A stretch of DNA of 12,384 nucleotides from the NCBI GenBank assembly GCA_015067385.1, contig SVMP01000052.1, positions 1-12,384 on the forward strand, given 5' to 3'. Of the stretch, positions 1-6,929 are shown one piece after another (the stretch's first letter is position 1; each line of letters begins with the position of its first letter). Under the pieces are notes generated by a model, which worked only from the letters and a program-made list of their open reading frames with translations, made no database searches and had not been told where the DNA came from. The stretch comes from Oscillospiraceae bacterium. Its GTDB lineage: Bacteria > Bacillota > Clostridia > Oscillospirales > UBA644. The position numbers and the translations under genes were made by a program.

Positions 1-368
1 ATCTTGCTGCTGTAATCCATATAATAAGCCATTCTCGGCGGTGCGATGATGAGATCAACGGCAAGATTACTGTTTCTTTGCAGTTCCGAATAAAAGTGGG
101 AAGATCCGTCAAGTTTTCTTTGAGGAGACTTCATTCGTCTTTCCGAATTGACCTCTTTTATTTTTTGTTTGACTTCAAACAGCCTGCATCTGCCCGGTAT
201 ACCGAGGCTTTTAAGCGATGGCGTTACAGCCAGACATATCGTTTTGTCTGTTCTGCTTTCATCTGCAACAACAAGATTTGTGTCGAGTGGGTCAAGTCCT
301 CGTTCACGGCATTCAACGGATGCATAAAAGCTCTTTAGGTCAATTGCAATATATGTTCTCTCGTTCAT
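1..368 (-). CDS. Y-family translesion DNA polymerase (UvrX/UmuC-like), 5' part only
   Basis: This is the first ~122 residues of a Y-family DNA polymerase; the rest lies beyond the left edge. Such enzymes copy past damaged bases during the SOS response. The N-terminus reads MNERTYIAIDLKSFYASVE: Asp10 is the first metal-binding acidic residue after the first beta strand, and Phe14/Tyr15 sit in the steric-gate region. The following RGLDPLDTNLVVAD and ICLAVTPSLKSLGIPGR segments match the palm/finger pattern of the family, with Arg and Lys expected to contact the incoming nucleotide. The IDLKSFYASVE form is closer to Gram-positive UvrX/YqjW proteins than to classic DinB. The start is set by an excellent Shine-Dalgarno (GGAGGTGA at 373-380) four bases upstream. 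It is transcribed divergently from the GH35 gene. Family assignment is firm; the exact subfamily cannot be settled without the C-terminal part. Confidence 0.9.
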   Translation of the reverse strand, partial: MNERTYIAIDLKSFYASVECRERGLDPLDTNLVVADESRTDKTICLAVTPSLKSLGIPGRCRLFEVKQKIKEVNSERRMKSPQRKLDGSSHFYSELQRNSNLAVDLIIAPPRMAYYMDYSSK

Positions 369-403
369 CGTTTCACCTCCGATTTGTACACCATTATAAT
401 AAT

Positions 404-432
404 ATTATAACATAAACAGATATTCTTTTCAA
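404..432 (-). promoter_or_regulatory. Sigma-A type promoter of the Y-family polymerase gene
   Basis: Read on the minus strand, a TTGAAA -35 box (427-432) is followed by a 17-base spacer and a perfect TATAAT -10 box (404-409). This gives a short 5' leader of about 30 bases before the start codon at 368. No experimental data; prediction from consensus match and ideal spacing. Confidence 0.75.
413..426 (-). promoter_or_regulatory. Weak LexA-like (SOS) box in the promoter spacer
   Basis: The minus-strand sequence AGAATATCTGTTTA matches 10 of 14 positions of the Gram-positive LexA consensus CGAAC-RNRY-GTTYC/G, keeping GAA-N5-GTT. It lies entirely between the -35 and -10 boxes of the polymerase promoter, where LexA binding would block RNA polymerase. 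SOS control is expected for this polymerase type, which supports the reading. The mismatches at the inner C and both outer bases make it a low-affinity candidate at best. Confidence 0.3.
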
Positions 433-469
433 GATGATTTTTCGTGTTTTCTCTTTATTTGTCTGAATA

Positions 470-481
470 AACATCGATGTT
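470..481. promoter_or_regulatory. Perfect 12-bp palindrome between divergent promoters
   Basis: AACATCGATGTT is a perfect palindrome centred at 475.5. The two divergent -35 boxes end at 432 and begin at 518, so their midpoint is 475 and the palindrome is centred between them. It could bind a dimeric regulator affecting one or both genes. It does not fit LexA, since its AAC and GTT half sites are six bases apart rather than four. No regulator gene is present in the window. Confidence 0.35.
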
Positions 482-501
482 GTACGCAAAATATTACATC
501 G

Positions 502-515
502 TGAAAGCGTTTTAT
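502..515 (+). promoter_or_regulatory. Catabolite-responsive (cre-like) or LacI-family operator
   Basis: TGAAAGCGTTTTAT matches 12 of 14 positions of the Gram-positive cre consensus TGWAANCGNTNWCA, including the central CG; only the last CA is missed. It ends two bases before the -35 box of the GH35 promoter. CcpA-type control of a sugar-cleaving gene is common, and other LacI-family regulators use similar sites. The position upstream of -35 would allow either repression by occlusion or activation. Confidence 0.45.
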
Positions 516-517
516 TA

Positions 518-546
518 TTGACAAAATCAGTAGTGTATGGTAAAAT
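518..546 (+). promoter_or_regulatory. Sigma-A type promoter of the GH35-led gene run
   Basis: A perfect TTGACA -35 box (518-523) is followed by a 17-base spacer and a TAAAAT -10 box (541-546, five of six consensus bases). Transcription would start near 553, giving a 5' leader of about 60 bases. I see no other strong promoter between this and 8024, so it may drive the whole plus-strand run. Confidence 0.8.
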
Positions 547-584
547 ATTATTATCGGAAATATAGAATTCTATTTATTTTTTTA

Positions 585-598
585 GCCGTATTTACGGC
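585..598 (+). promoter_or_regulatory. Small inverted repeat in the 5' leader of the GH35 gene
   Basis: GCCGTA, a 2-base gap, then TACGGC form a perfect inverted repeat that ends four bases before the Shine-Dalgarno (CGGAG, 603-607). The gap is too short for an ideal RNA loop, so a real hairpin would open the innermost pairs. It may be a protein-binding dyad, a small structure tuning translation, or chance. Confidence 0.3.
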
Positions 599-613
599 GG
601 AACGGAGCTAATA

Positions 614-2362
614 ATGTCTGTGTTTGAAGTGAGAAAAGACGGCTTTTATTTCGACGAAAAGAAAATTCCTCTTCTTTCCGGTGCAATGCATTATTTCAGA
701 ACATTGCCTGAATACTGGGAAGACAGATTGAAAAAACTCAAAGCGTGTGGTCTTAATACTGTTGAAACATATGTTGCGTGGAATGTTCACGAAAAAAATG
801 AAGGTGAATTCGATTTTTCGGGAATTGCCGATGTTGAACGTTTTATTGAAATTGCAGGCAGCCTCGGTCTTTATGTCATTCTTCGCCCGAGTCCGTATAT
901 CTGCACGGAATGGGATTTCGGCGGTCTTCCCGCTTGGCTTCTTTCCGATAAAAATATGAGACTGCGTTGCGCATGTCCCCTCTATCTTGAAAAAGTCAGG
1001 AACTACTATGAAATACTCATCCCCCGTCTTGCAAAACATCAATGCACAAACGGCGGTCCGGTTATTATGTTCCAGATAGAAAACGAATACGGCAGTTATG
1101 GAAACGATAAAAAATACCTCAGATTCTTAAAAGACCTTATGATAGAACTCGGAGTTAATGTTCCTCTTTTTACTTCTGACGGAGGTACATTTACACATCT
1201 TAACGGCGGTTCTCTTCCCGAAGTTTTTAAGGTAGCTAATTTCGGTGGCTGGCCCGACGGTGATTTTAACTGTCTTTCTGAATTTCAGCCCGATATGCCC
1301 CTTATGTGCGGTGAATTTTGGAACGGCTGGTTTGATCATTTCGGTGAAGAACATCATGTACGCGATCTTGCCGATTACGAAAAATGTCTTGACCGTCTTT
1401 TTGAGTTGGGAGGTCACGTCAATCTTTATATGTTCCACGGCGGTACATCGTTCGGTTGGATGGCAGGTGCAAACCATGGTGGAAAATATGAGCCCGATGT
1501 CTCAAGCTACGATTACGACGCTCTTCTTGATGAGGCGGGTAATATCACCGAAAAATACCGTATAACTCAACGTTTGATCAAAAAGTATTTCGGAGAATTT
1601 GAATCCATGGAATTTCCTGAAACTCCGGCAAAAGCATATCCGGATATTATTTTTAATGAACAGGTTCGATTGTTTGACTGTCTGGATGTTATTTCCGGAA
1701 AAAAACACAGCGCTTCTGCTATGACAATGGAGCAATACGGACAGAATTACGGATTTATTTGCTATAAGACTACAGTTCCGTACTATAAAGAGACAACTCT
1801 TGTTATTGAAAAACCGCATGACCGTGCGCATATATTTATTAATGGAACTCGTCAGGGTATTATTTACCGTAATGATGAAAATAAAACATTAAAGGTCTCT
1901 TTCCCCGAAAAAGAAAATGTTCTTGAAATATTTGTTGATACAATGGGCAGAGTTAATTACGGTCCTCATATCTACGACAGAAAAGGCCTTGATTGTCCGG
2001 TTCTTCTTGCAGGCTTCCAAGAACTTTTCGATTGGGATGTTAACTGCATTGAACTTGAGGATATTTCGACCGTTCCATTCCATAAATCTTCCGAAAATGT
2101 AAACGGTCCAACATTCCTTCGTTCTCTCTTTGAAATCAATGAAACTCCGCTTGATACATATCTCAGACTTGATAATTTCTCTCGCGGTCAAATTTGGGTA
2201 AACGGATTTAATCTTTCACGTTATTGGGTTTCTGTCGGACCTCAGAAAACTTTCTATATTCCGGCAAGCCTGCTTAAAAAAGGGGAAAATGAGATTATTC
2301 TCTTTGAAACAGATCTTTCAACAGGTCTTACCGCAACATTTACAGATACCCCTGAGCTTTAA
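614..2362 (+). CDS. Glycoside hydrolase family 35 beta-galactosidase, cytoplasmic
   Basis: This 582-residue protein is predicted to remove terminal beta-linked galactose from oligosaccharides by the retaining mechanism. The catalytic barrel spans roughly residues 8-325. It contains the family signature GGPVIMFQIENEYG (147-160), with Glu158 as acid/base, and GEFWNGWFDHFG (233-244), with Glu234 as nucleophile. GHVNLYMFHGGTSFG (267-281) is a further conserved barrel strand. Residues ~375-575 form the beta-sandwich domains, with NFSRGQIWVNGFNLSRYW typical of GH35 C-termini. The length is close to that of streptococcal BgaC (~595), which prefers beta-1,3-linked galactose; that specificity here is only inference. 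No signal peptide or anchor is visible, so the substrate must be imported, but no sugar transporter is in the window. The start has CGGAG six bases upstream. It heads a co-directional run and sits behind a strong promoter with a cre-like site. Confidence 0.95.
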   Translation: MSVFEVRKDGFYFDEKKIPLLSGAMHYFRTLPEYWEDRLKKLKACGLNTVETYVAWNVHEKNEGEFDFSGIADVERFIEIAGSLGLYVILRPSPYICTEWDFGGLPAWLLSDKNMRLRCACPLYLEKVRNYYEILIPRLAKHQCTNGGPVIMFQIENEYGSYGNDKKYLRFLKDLMIELGVNVPLFTSDGGTFTHLNGGSLPEVFKVANFGGWPDGDFNCLSEFQPDMPLMCGEFWNGWFDHFGEEHHVRDLADYEKCLDRLFELGGHVNLYMFHGGTSFGWMAGANHGGKYEPDVSSYDYDALLDEAGNITEKYRITQRLIKKYFGEFESMEFPETPAKAYPDIIFNEQVRLFDCLDVISGKKHSASAMTMEQYGQNYGFICYKTTVPYYKETTLVIEKPHDRAHIFINGTRQGIIYRNDENKTLKVSFPEKENVLEIFVDTMGRVNYGPHIYDRKGLDCPVLLAGFQELFDWDVNCIELEDISTVPFHKSSENVNGPTFLRSLFEINETPLDTYLRLDNFSRGQIWVNGFNLSRYWVSVGPQKTFYIPASLLKKGENEIILFETDLSTGLTATFTDTPEL

Positions 2363-2383
2363 TTAGCAGAATGGAGACAAATT

Positions 2384-2884
2384 ATGAAAAAAACATTCAC
2401 TCCCTTTTTTGTTCTCGTTATTTTGTTATTTATGTTTACAGGATGCTCCCAGTCAGATACGGTTCTCACGGGTACGCTTTCTGAGTCTGTAGATAAAGCT
2501 TGTTCCGCAGCAGATTTTTCATCGGTATCATTTACATATATGCAGGACGAATATTCCGAAGAGGTTTTGATGTATATGTATGGTATCGAGGATCAGGCTA
2601 TTATTGACAATATCGAAGATTTTGTTTTATCACAGCGTTCCGGTATGTATGCTGCAACGTTTGCTGTAATTCAATTTAAAAGCGGAACGGATATTGCGGT
2701 AATTGATTCTGTTCAGACACTCATAAATGATGTTTATGTACAATCGCTCATAAATGCGCTTATGCCGTACGATCCCACTCAGACCGATCTGGCGCAGAAT
2801 TATGAGTTTAAAAGATTCGGAAACAGCCTTGTTCTTGTTATTTGTGAAGACAATGCCGCAGTTTTCGATGCAATCTCAAAATAA
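2384..2884 (+). CDS. Small membrane lipoprotein, DUF4358-like
   Basis: This 166-residue protein begins with a lipoprotein signal peptide: KK, a hydrophobic stretch (residues ~7-18), and the lipobox FTGC with Cys21 as the predicted lipidated residue. The mature part is small, acidic and soluble-looking, with a patterned helix/strand sequence (YGIEDQ..., MYAATFAVIQFKSG..., FGNSLVLVICED). This resembles the Clostridia family annotated as DUF4358, whose function is unknown to me. It should be attached to the outer face of the cytoplasmic membrane. It lies 21 bases after the GH35 gene and 20 bases before the FemA/B-like gene, with GGAGA upstream of its start, so it is probably co-transcribed. The lipoprotein call is firm; the family name is from memory of its pattern. 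Confidence 0.8.
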   Translation: MKKTFTPFFVLVILLFMFTGCSQSDTVLTGTLSESVDKACSAADFSSVSFTYMQDEYSEEVLMYMYGIEDQAIIDNIEDFVLSQRSGMYAATFAVIQFKSGTDIAVIDSVQTLINDVYVQSLINALMPYDPTQTDLAQNYEFKRFGNSLVLVICEDNAAVFDAISK

Positions 2885-2904
2885 TATTTGAAACAGGAAT
2901 AGAA

Positions 2905-4170
2905 ATGTATAGATTTGAAAAAACAAATGTTAAAAATATAGACTCTTTTGCCGTTGAAAACGGTATATTTCAGCAAACATCGTATTGGGCATCATTCCGT
3001 TCTTTTATGAAACCCGATTCTTTTATCGGATACGATGAAAATGGGAACACGGTTTTAACATGCCTTATGCTTCGTTTGCCCGTGTATCTTACCCCTTATT
3101 CTGTCGGATATATTACAAGAGGCTTTGTATGTGATTATGAAAACAGAGAACTTGTTTCCGAATTTACGGAATATTTAAAATCATATTGTAAAAAAGCACA
3201 TGTCGCATATGTGATTTTTGATCCGTTTTGCGATTACCGAATTGATTTTGAAGATGTTTCTTTCGATAATGTTACTTCGTTTTTCGAATCGCTCGGCTAT
3301 GAAAAAAACACGGTCGGTGTCCTTCAGCCGAGAACCAATTATCGTCTTCTCCTTGATCCACAAAACGATATTAAAGCAGAACGCAAAAAAATGTACGATG
3401 CGTTTACTGTTCATCTGAAAAACGATATAAAATTTTCTCATGACCGAGGCGTTACGCTCGAAGTTTGTAAGGGTGATGATCTTGATAGGGGAGTTCGTAT
3501 TTTTTATGATCTTCTTGTCGAAACGACCGAAAAGAAAGGCTTCGGCAGAAGAAACCTTGATTATTACAGAGCCTTTGCTTCATCTTTAAAGGACTATGTT
3601 TCCATTTATCTTTACAAATACGATTATGAAAAAGATAAAGCTTATACAGATGATATTTTAAAACAGGCATATCTCCGTCTTAAAACTCTTACAGACGAGC
3701 ATGATGATCTGAATACTACAGAACAAAAACGCTTGCGTTTGGAACCTAAGATTCGAGAAGCCAATAAACAGATAGATGCTACTCTCAGACGTATTGATAT
3801 TTCTAAGAAATATGAAAACTGTCCCTATTTAAGCGCATCGTTCTTCATAAAGATGGGCAATAAGGCATACAATTTTTACGGGGCGAACTCTTCTGCTCTC
3901 CGTGAACTTAAACTTACCGCTAATTATGCCGATATGCTCGAAGATTCTCTTGACGGTAAGGTCTCCTCTTTTAATATGGGCGGAACTCTTCGTCTTGATA
4001 CTGATAATATTAAAGATGATAAAATGTATGAGCTTTATCAGTATAAAAAACAGTATGGCGGGGAATTTGTTGAGATGCCTGGTGAGTTTTTCCTTGTGTT
4101 GAACAGAAGGATGTTTAAGCTTCTGAACGGAAAGCTGAATTATTTCCGCAGGATAATTTACAGGAGATAG
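2905..4170 (+). CDS. FemABX-family peptidoglycan aminoacyltransferase
   Basis: This 421-residue protein fits the FemA/FemB/MurM family, which uses aminoacyl-tRNA to add amino acids to the stem peptide of lipid II at the inner membrane face, building the interpeptide bridge. The N-terminal FQQTSYWASF (22-31) is the family's typical opening of the first GNAT-like fold. The second GNAT-like part includes GFGRRNLDYYRAF (212-224), YLSASFFIKMGNKAYNFYGANSS (308-330) and FNMGG (356-360). A charged helical region at about 243-303 is predicted to be the two-helix coiled-coil arm of FemA/B, absent from the minimal FemX form. The basic C-terminus (FRRIIYRR) could contact membrane or tRNA. It implies a branched peptidoglycan bridge in this organism; the amino acid added cannot be read from sequence. 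The next gene starts four bases after its stop, with the Shine-Dalgarno (AGGAGA) overlapping its end. Confidence 0.9.
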   Translation: MYRFEKTNVKNIDSFAVENGIFQQTSYWASFRSFMKPDSFIGYDENGNTVLTCLMLRLPVYLTPYSVGYITRGFVCDYENRELVSEFTEYLKSYCKKAHVAYVIFDPFCDYRIDFEDVSFDNVTSFFESLGYEKNTVGVLQPRTNYRLLLDPQNDIKAERKKMYDAFTVHLKNDIKFSHDRGVTLEVCKGDDLDRGVRIFYDLLVETTEKKGFGRRNLDYYRAFASSLKDYVSIYLYKYDYEKDKAYTDDILKQAYLRLKTLTDEHDDLNTTEQKRLRLEPKIREANKQIDATLRRIDISKKYENCPYLSASFFIKMGNKAYNFYGANSSALRELKLTANYADMLEDSLDGKVSSFNMGGTLRLDTDNIKDDKMYELYQYKKQYGGEFVEMPGEFFLVLNRRMFKLLNGKLNYFRRIIYRR

Positions 4171-4174
4171 ATCA

Positions 4175-5011
4175 ATGCAAAAAAACAAGCTTAAAGAATA
4201 CGGTACATATGCCGCAAAAGGCTTTTGTATCGGTTCAGCTATGACTGTTCCCGGCGTCAGCGGCGGCACAGTCGCCATAATTTTAGATGTATACGACAGA
4301 CTTGTCTTTTCTGTTGCATCTATATTCAAAGATTTCAAAAAGAATTTTTTGTTTCTTTGTGTGTTGGGGCTTTCAATGCTTATCGGTATGTTTTCTCTGT
4401 CAAAACTTATTCTTTTTTTGTCAGAGCTTGCCCCGATCCCTGTTAGATTCTTTTTTATCGGAGCAATTGTCGGAAGCATTCCAATGCTTTACAGAAAAAC
4501 TGAATTAAAGAAATTCAGCTCAGTTTCTCTGATCTTTGCTCTTTTAGGTGTGGTATGCGTTTTTGCGCTTGATCTCATCCCGACAGGATTGTTGGATCTT
4601 TCCGAAAGCCTTTCGGTATCGCAAATTCCTGCCTTTTGCATCGGCGGAGTTGCCCTTGCCGTTTCGCTTATCCTTCCCGGTATAAGTTTTTCGCATATGC
4701 TTCTTGTGTTTGGACTTTATGAACGTTTTTATGATGCTTTAACATCATTCGATATACCGTTCCTTATTTGTCTCGGCATTCCGATCGCAGTCGGAATTTT
4801 AGCCTTTATAAAATTATTGGAATTTGTTCTAAAAAAATATCCCATGCAGTCATATTCTGCCATTCTCGGTTTCGTTATTGCTTCAATAAAAGATATTTAC
4901 GTCGGATTTCCGTCAGGTATCGGAATGATCATCGGTACGATTTTGGCTTTTATTGCAGGCTTAGCTGTCGTTTTGGCTGTAACGGGAGCAAAAAACATCG
5001 AACAGGATTAA
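4175..5011 (+). CDS. DUF368 polyprenyl-phosphate transporter (PopT family)
   Basis: This 278-residue integral membrane protein has the DUF368 hallmark PGVSGGT (26-32), followed by VAIILDVYDRL. A second, diverged copy is LPGISFSHMLLVFGLYE (167-183), consistent with an internal duplication of re-entrant segments. Hydrophobic stretches lie near 57-85, 88-104, 116-134, 152-180, 194-216, 227-243 and 248-271. DUF368 proteins were recently shown to return undecaprenyl phosphate across the cytoplasmic membrane for reuse in cell-wall synthesis. Placement four bases after a FemA/B-like gene, whose substrate lipid II carries the same lipid, fits that role. The ABC-F gene follows after three bases, suggesting translational coupling. 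Family assignment is secure; the transport role is by family. Confidence 0.92.
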   Translation: MQKNKLKEYGTYAAKGFCIGSAMTVPGVSGGTVAIILDVYDRLVFSVASIFKDFKKNFLFLCVLGLSMLIGMFSLSKLILFLSELAPIPVRFFFIGAIVGSIPMLYRKTELKKFSSVSLIFALLGVVCVFALDLIPTGLLDLSESLSVSQIPAFCIGGVALAVSLILPGISFSHMLLVFGLYERFYDALTSFDIPFLICLGIPIAVGILAFIKLLEFVLKKYPMQSYSAILGFVIASIKDIYVGFPSGIGMIIGTILAFIAGLAVVLAVTGAKNIEQD

Positions 5012-5014
5012 TAA

Positions 5015-6928
5015 ATGAGTATACTTACAGTTTCGGGTCTTACTAAATCGTATGTTACAAGAACTATCTTCTCTGATGTTTCATTTCGTGTCGAAAATAA
5101 TGATAAGATAGGAATTGTAGGCGTTAACGGTTCAGGTAAAACAACCCTTTTCCGCGTTATAACAGGTTCTGAAGATTATGACAGCGGTTCTATAATTAAA
5201 GAAAAACAGCTTTCTGTTTCCTATATGGAGCAGCATTCGGATTATACCTCTCAAAATTCTGCACTTGAGGAGGTATTGTCTCTTTTTGCCCATTTCGAAA
5301 GAATGGAAAAGGAACTTGAAGAGATAAATAAAAAACTTGAGCTTTATCCCGATAAAGCTTGGCTTGAAACCCAGCAAAAACTTACCGAAAGATATATTTC
5401 TGAAGGCGGTATGACTTATAAAAGTCGATGCCGTGCAACCCTTATCGGTCTCGGTTTTCTTGAAAGTGAACTTTCGCTTCCTCTTGAAAAACTTTCGGGT
5501 GGTCAAAGAACACGTGTTCTTCTTGCCAAAATCCTGCTTTCGGGTGCCGATCTTCTTTTGTTGGACGAGCCGACAAACCATCTTGATATAAAAGCTATTC
5601 AATGGTTGGAAGACTTTTTGGTCTCATATAGAGGCGCGGTTCTTGTTATTTCACACGACCGTTATTTCCTTGATAAAATATGCAATAAAACTTTTGAGAT
5701 CGAAAACGAAACACTCAAGGAATATAAAGGTAATTACACAAAGTTTAAAGAACTCAAGGCTTTGGACAGGCTTACCGCAGAACGTGATTACGAACGAAAA
5801 CAAAAAGAAATCGAACGTATCGAAGGCATAATCGAGCAGCAAAAGCGTTTTAATCAAGAACGAAATTATGTTACGATCAAGTCTAAACAAAAACAGATCG
5901 AGCATATTAAAGCGACTGTTGTTGATCCACCGAAGGATCCCGAAGAGGTTGAATTTACCTTTACAGCTTGTTCGGAAACAGGACAGGATGCGCTTATCGT
6001 TGATAACGTAACGCAGAAGTTCGGCGACAGAACTTTGTTTTCTAATGTTAATATGCTTATAAAAGCAAAAGAAAGAGCTTTTCTTACCGGTCCGAACGGA
6101 TGCGGCAAAACGACTCTTTTGCGTATTATTATGGGTCAACAGGAACCTACGACCGGTTCCTGCAAGAAAGGCTCTCGTGTTCAGTACGGTTATTATGACC
6201 AGAACATCGGCGGGCTTGATATGTCCAAAACGATTTTTGACGAGATCAGCGATTCTTTCCCGACGATGACAAACGGGAAGATCCGTTCTGCCCTCGGAAC
6301 ATTTCTTTTCCGCGGCGATGAGGTGTTTAAGGAGATCAAGAAACTCAGCGGTGGCGAAAGAGCAAGGGTTGAACTTGCAAAACTCATGCTTCGTCCTACT
6401 AATTTTCTTATCCTTGACGAACCGACAAACCACCTCGATATTGCATCAAAAGAAGCGCTTGAAGATGCTCTTTTGGGTTACGACGGTACAATGCTTATCA
6501 TATCCCATGACCGTTATTTTGTTAATAAACTTGCAACCCAGATCTTCGCAATGGAGGAAAACGAGGCAGGACATGGAAGTGAAGTTGTCCATTACATAGG
6601 CGGTTACGAAAATTATCTTAATGAACTTGAAAAGAAAAAACAAACAGCAGTTGTTGAAACAGTAAAAACAACAAAAGAAAATGATTATTTTCGTAAAAAA
6701 GCCGAAGAATCCGAAAAAAGAAAAAGGAAAACTCGAATTGCCCGTCTTGAAGAAGAAATGGAAAAATGCGAAAGCGAAAAACAGGCTCTCGAAGAATCAC
6801 TTTCGGCTGACGGGGTAGGGGGCGACTACGAAAAGATAGTCGAGCTTTCAAATCAGATCGCCGCAGTTACCGAAAAATACGAAAAACTCTATGATGAGTG
6901 GGCAACCCTTGTTGAGGAGGACGAATAA
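5015..6928 (+). CDS. ABC-F family ATPase (YdiF/Uup-like)
   Basis: This 637-residue protein has two ATP-binding cassettes and no membrane segments, the mark of ABC-F proteins, which bind the ribosome near the E site and relieve stalled translation. Cassette 1: Walker A GVNGSGKT (36-43), signature LSGGQ (160-164), Walker B with LLLDEPTNHLD (181-191), switch SHDR (213-216). The charged helical linker (~245-300) is the P-site interaction motif. Cassette 2: GPNGCGKT (359-366), LSGGE (444-448), LILDEPTNHLD (465-475), SHDR (497-500). Residues ~535-637 form a charged coiled-coil tail as in YdiF (about 640 residues). All catalytic motifs are intact. The linker is not obviously extended as in many antibiotic-resistance ABC-Fs, so a housekeeping role is more likely. 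Its own Shine-Dalgarno (CAGGA) is modest and lies in the preceding gene. Confidence 0.95.
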   Translation: MSILTVSGLTKSYVTRTIFSDVSFRVENNDKIGIVGVNGSGKTTLFRVITGSEDYDSGSIIKEKQLSVSYMEQHSDYTSQNSALEEVLSLFAHFERMEKELEEINKKLELYPDKAWLETQQKLTERYISEGGMTYKSRCRATLIGLGFLESELSLPLEKLSGGQRTRVLLAKILLSGADLLLLDEPTNHLDIKAIQWLEDFLVSYRGAVLVISHDRYFLDKICNKTFEIENETLKEYKGNYTKFKELKALDRLTAERDYERKQKEIERIEGIIEQQKRFNQERNYVTIKSKQKQIEHIKATVVDPPKDPEEVEFTFTACSETGQDALIVDNVTQKFGDRTLFSNVNMLIKAKERAFLTGPNGCGKTTLLRIIMGQQEPTTGSCKKGSRVQYGYYDQNIGGLDMSKTIFDEISDSFPTMTNGKIRSALGTFLFRGDEVFKEIKKLSGGERARVELAKLMLRPTNFLILDEPTNHLDIASKEALEDALLGYDGTMLIISHDRYFVNKLATQIFAMEENEAGHGSEVVHYIGGYENYLNELEKKKQTAVVETVKTTKENDYFRKKAEESEKRKRKTRIARLEEEMEKCESEKQALEESLSADGVGGDYEKIVELSNQIAAVTEKYEKLYDEWATLVEEDE

Positions 6929-6929
6929 G

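Noticed and set aside
78..415. Plus-strand open frames over the left edge
   Set aside because: They lie opposite the Y-family polymerase, which has clear family motifs, a promoter and a Shine-Dalgarno; the plus-strand products show no recognisable pattern.
470..481. LexA box at the 12-bp palindrome
   Set aside because: Its AAC and GTT half sites are separated by six bases, whereas the Gram-positive LexA site needs four.
3829..4479. 216-codon minus-strand open frame
   Set aside because: It straddles the ends of two well-supported plus-strand genes (FemA/B-like and DUF368) and has no motif of its own.
5651..6433. 260-codon minus-strand open frame
   Set aside because: It is entirely antisense to the ABC-F gene with its intact ATPase motifs, and it is a by-product of that gene's codon pattern.
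6891..6929. Upstream ATG start for HemW
   Set aside because: It would overlap the ABC-F gene by 38 bases and add 13 residues not seen in HemW; the GTG at 6930 has GAGGAGG at nine bases.
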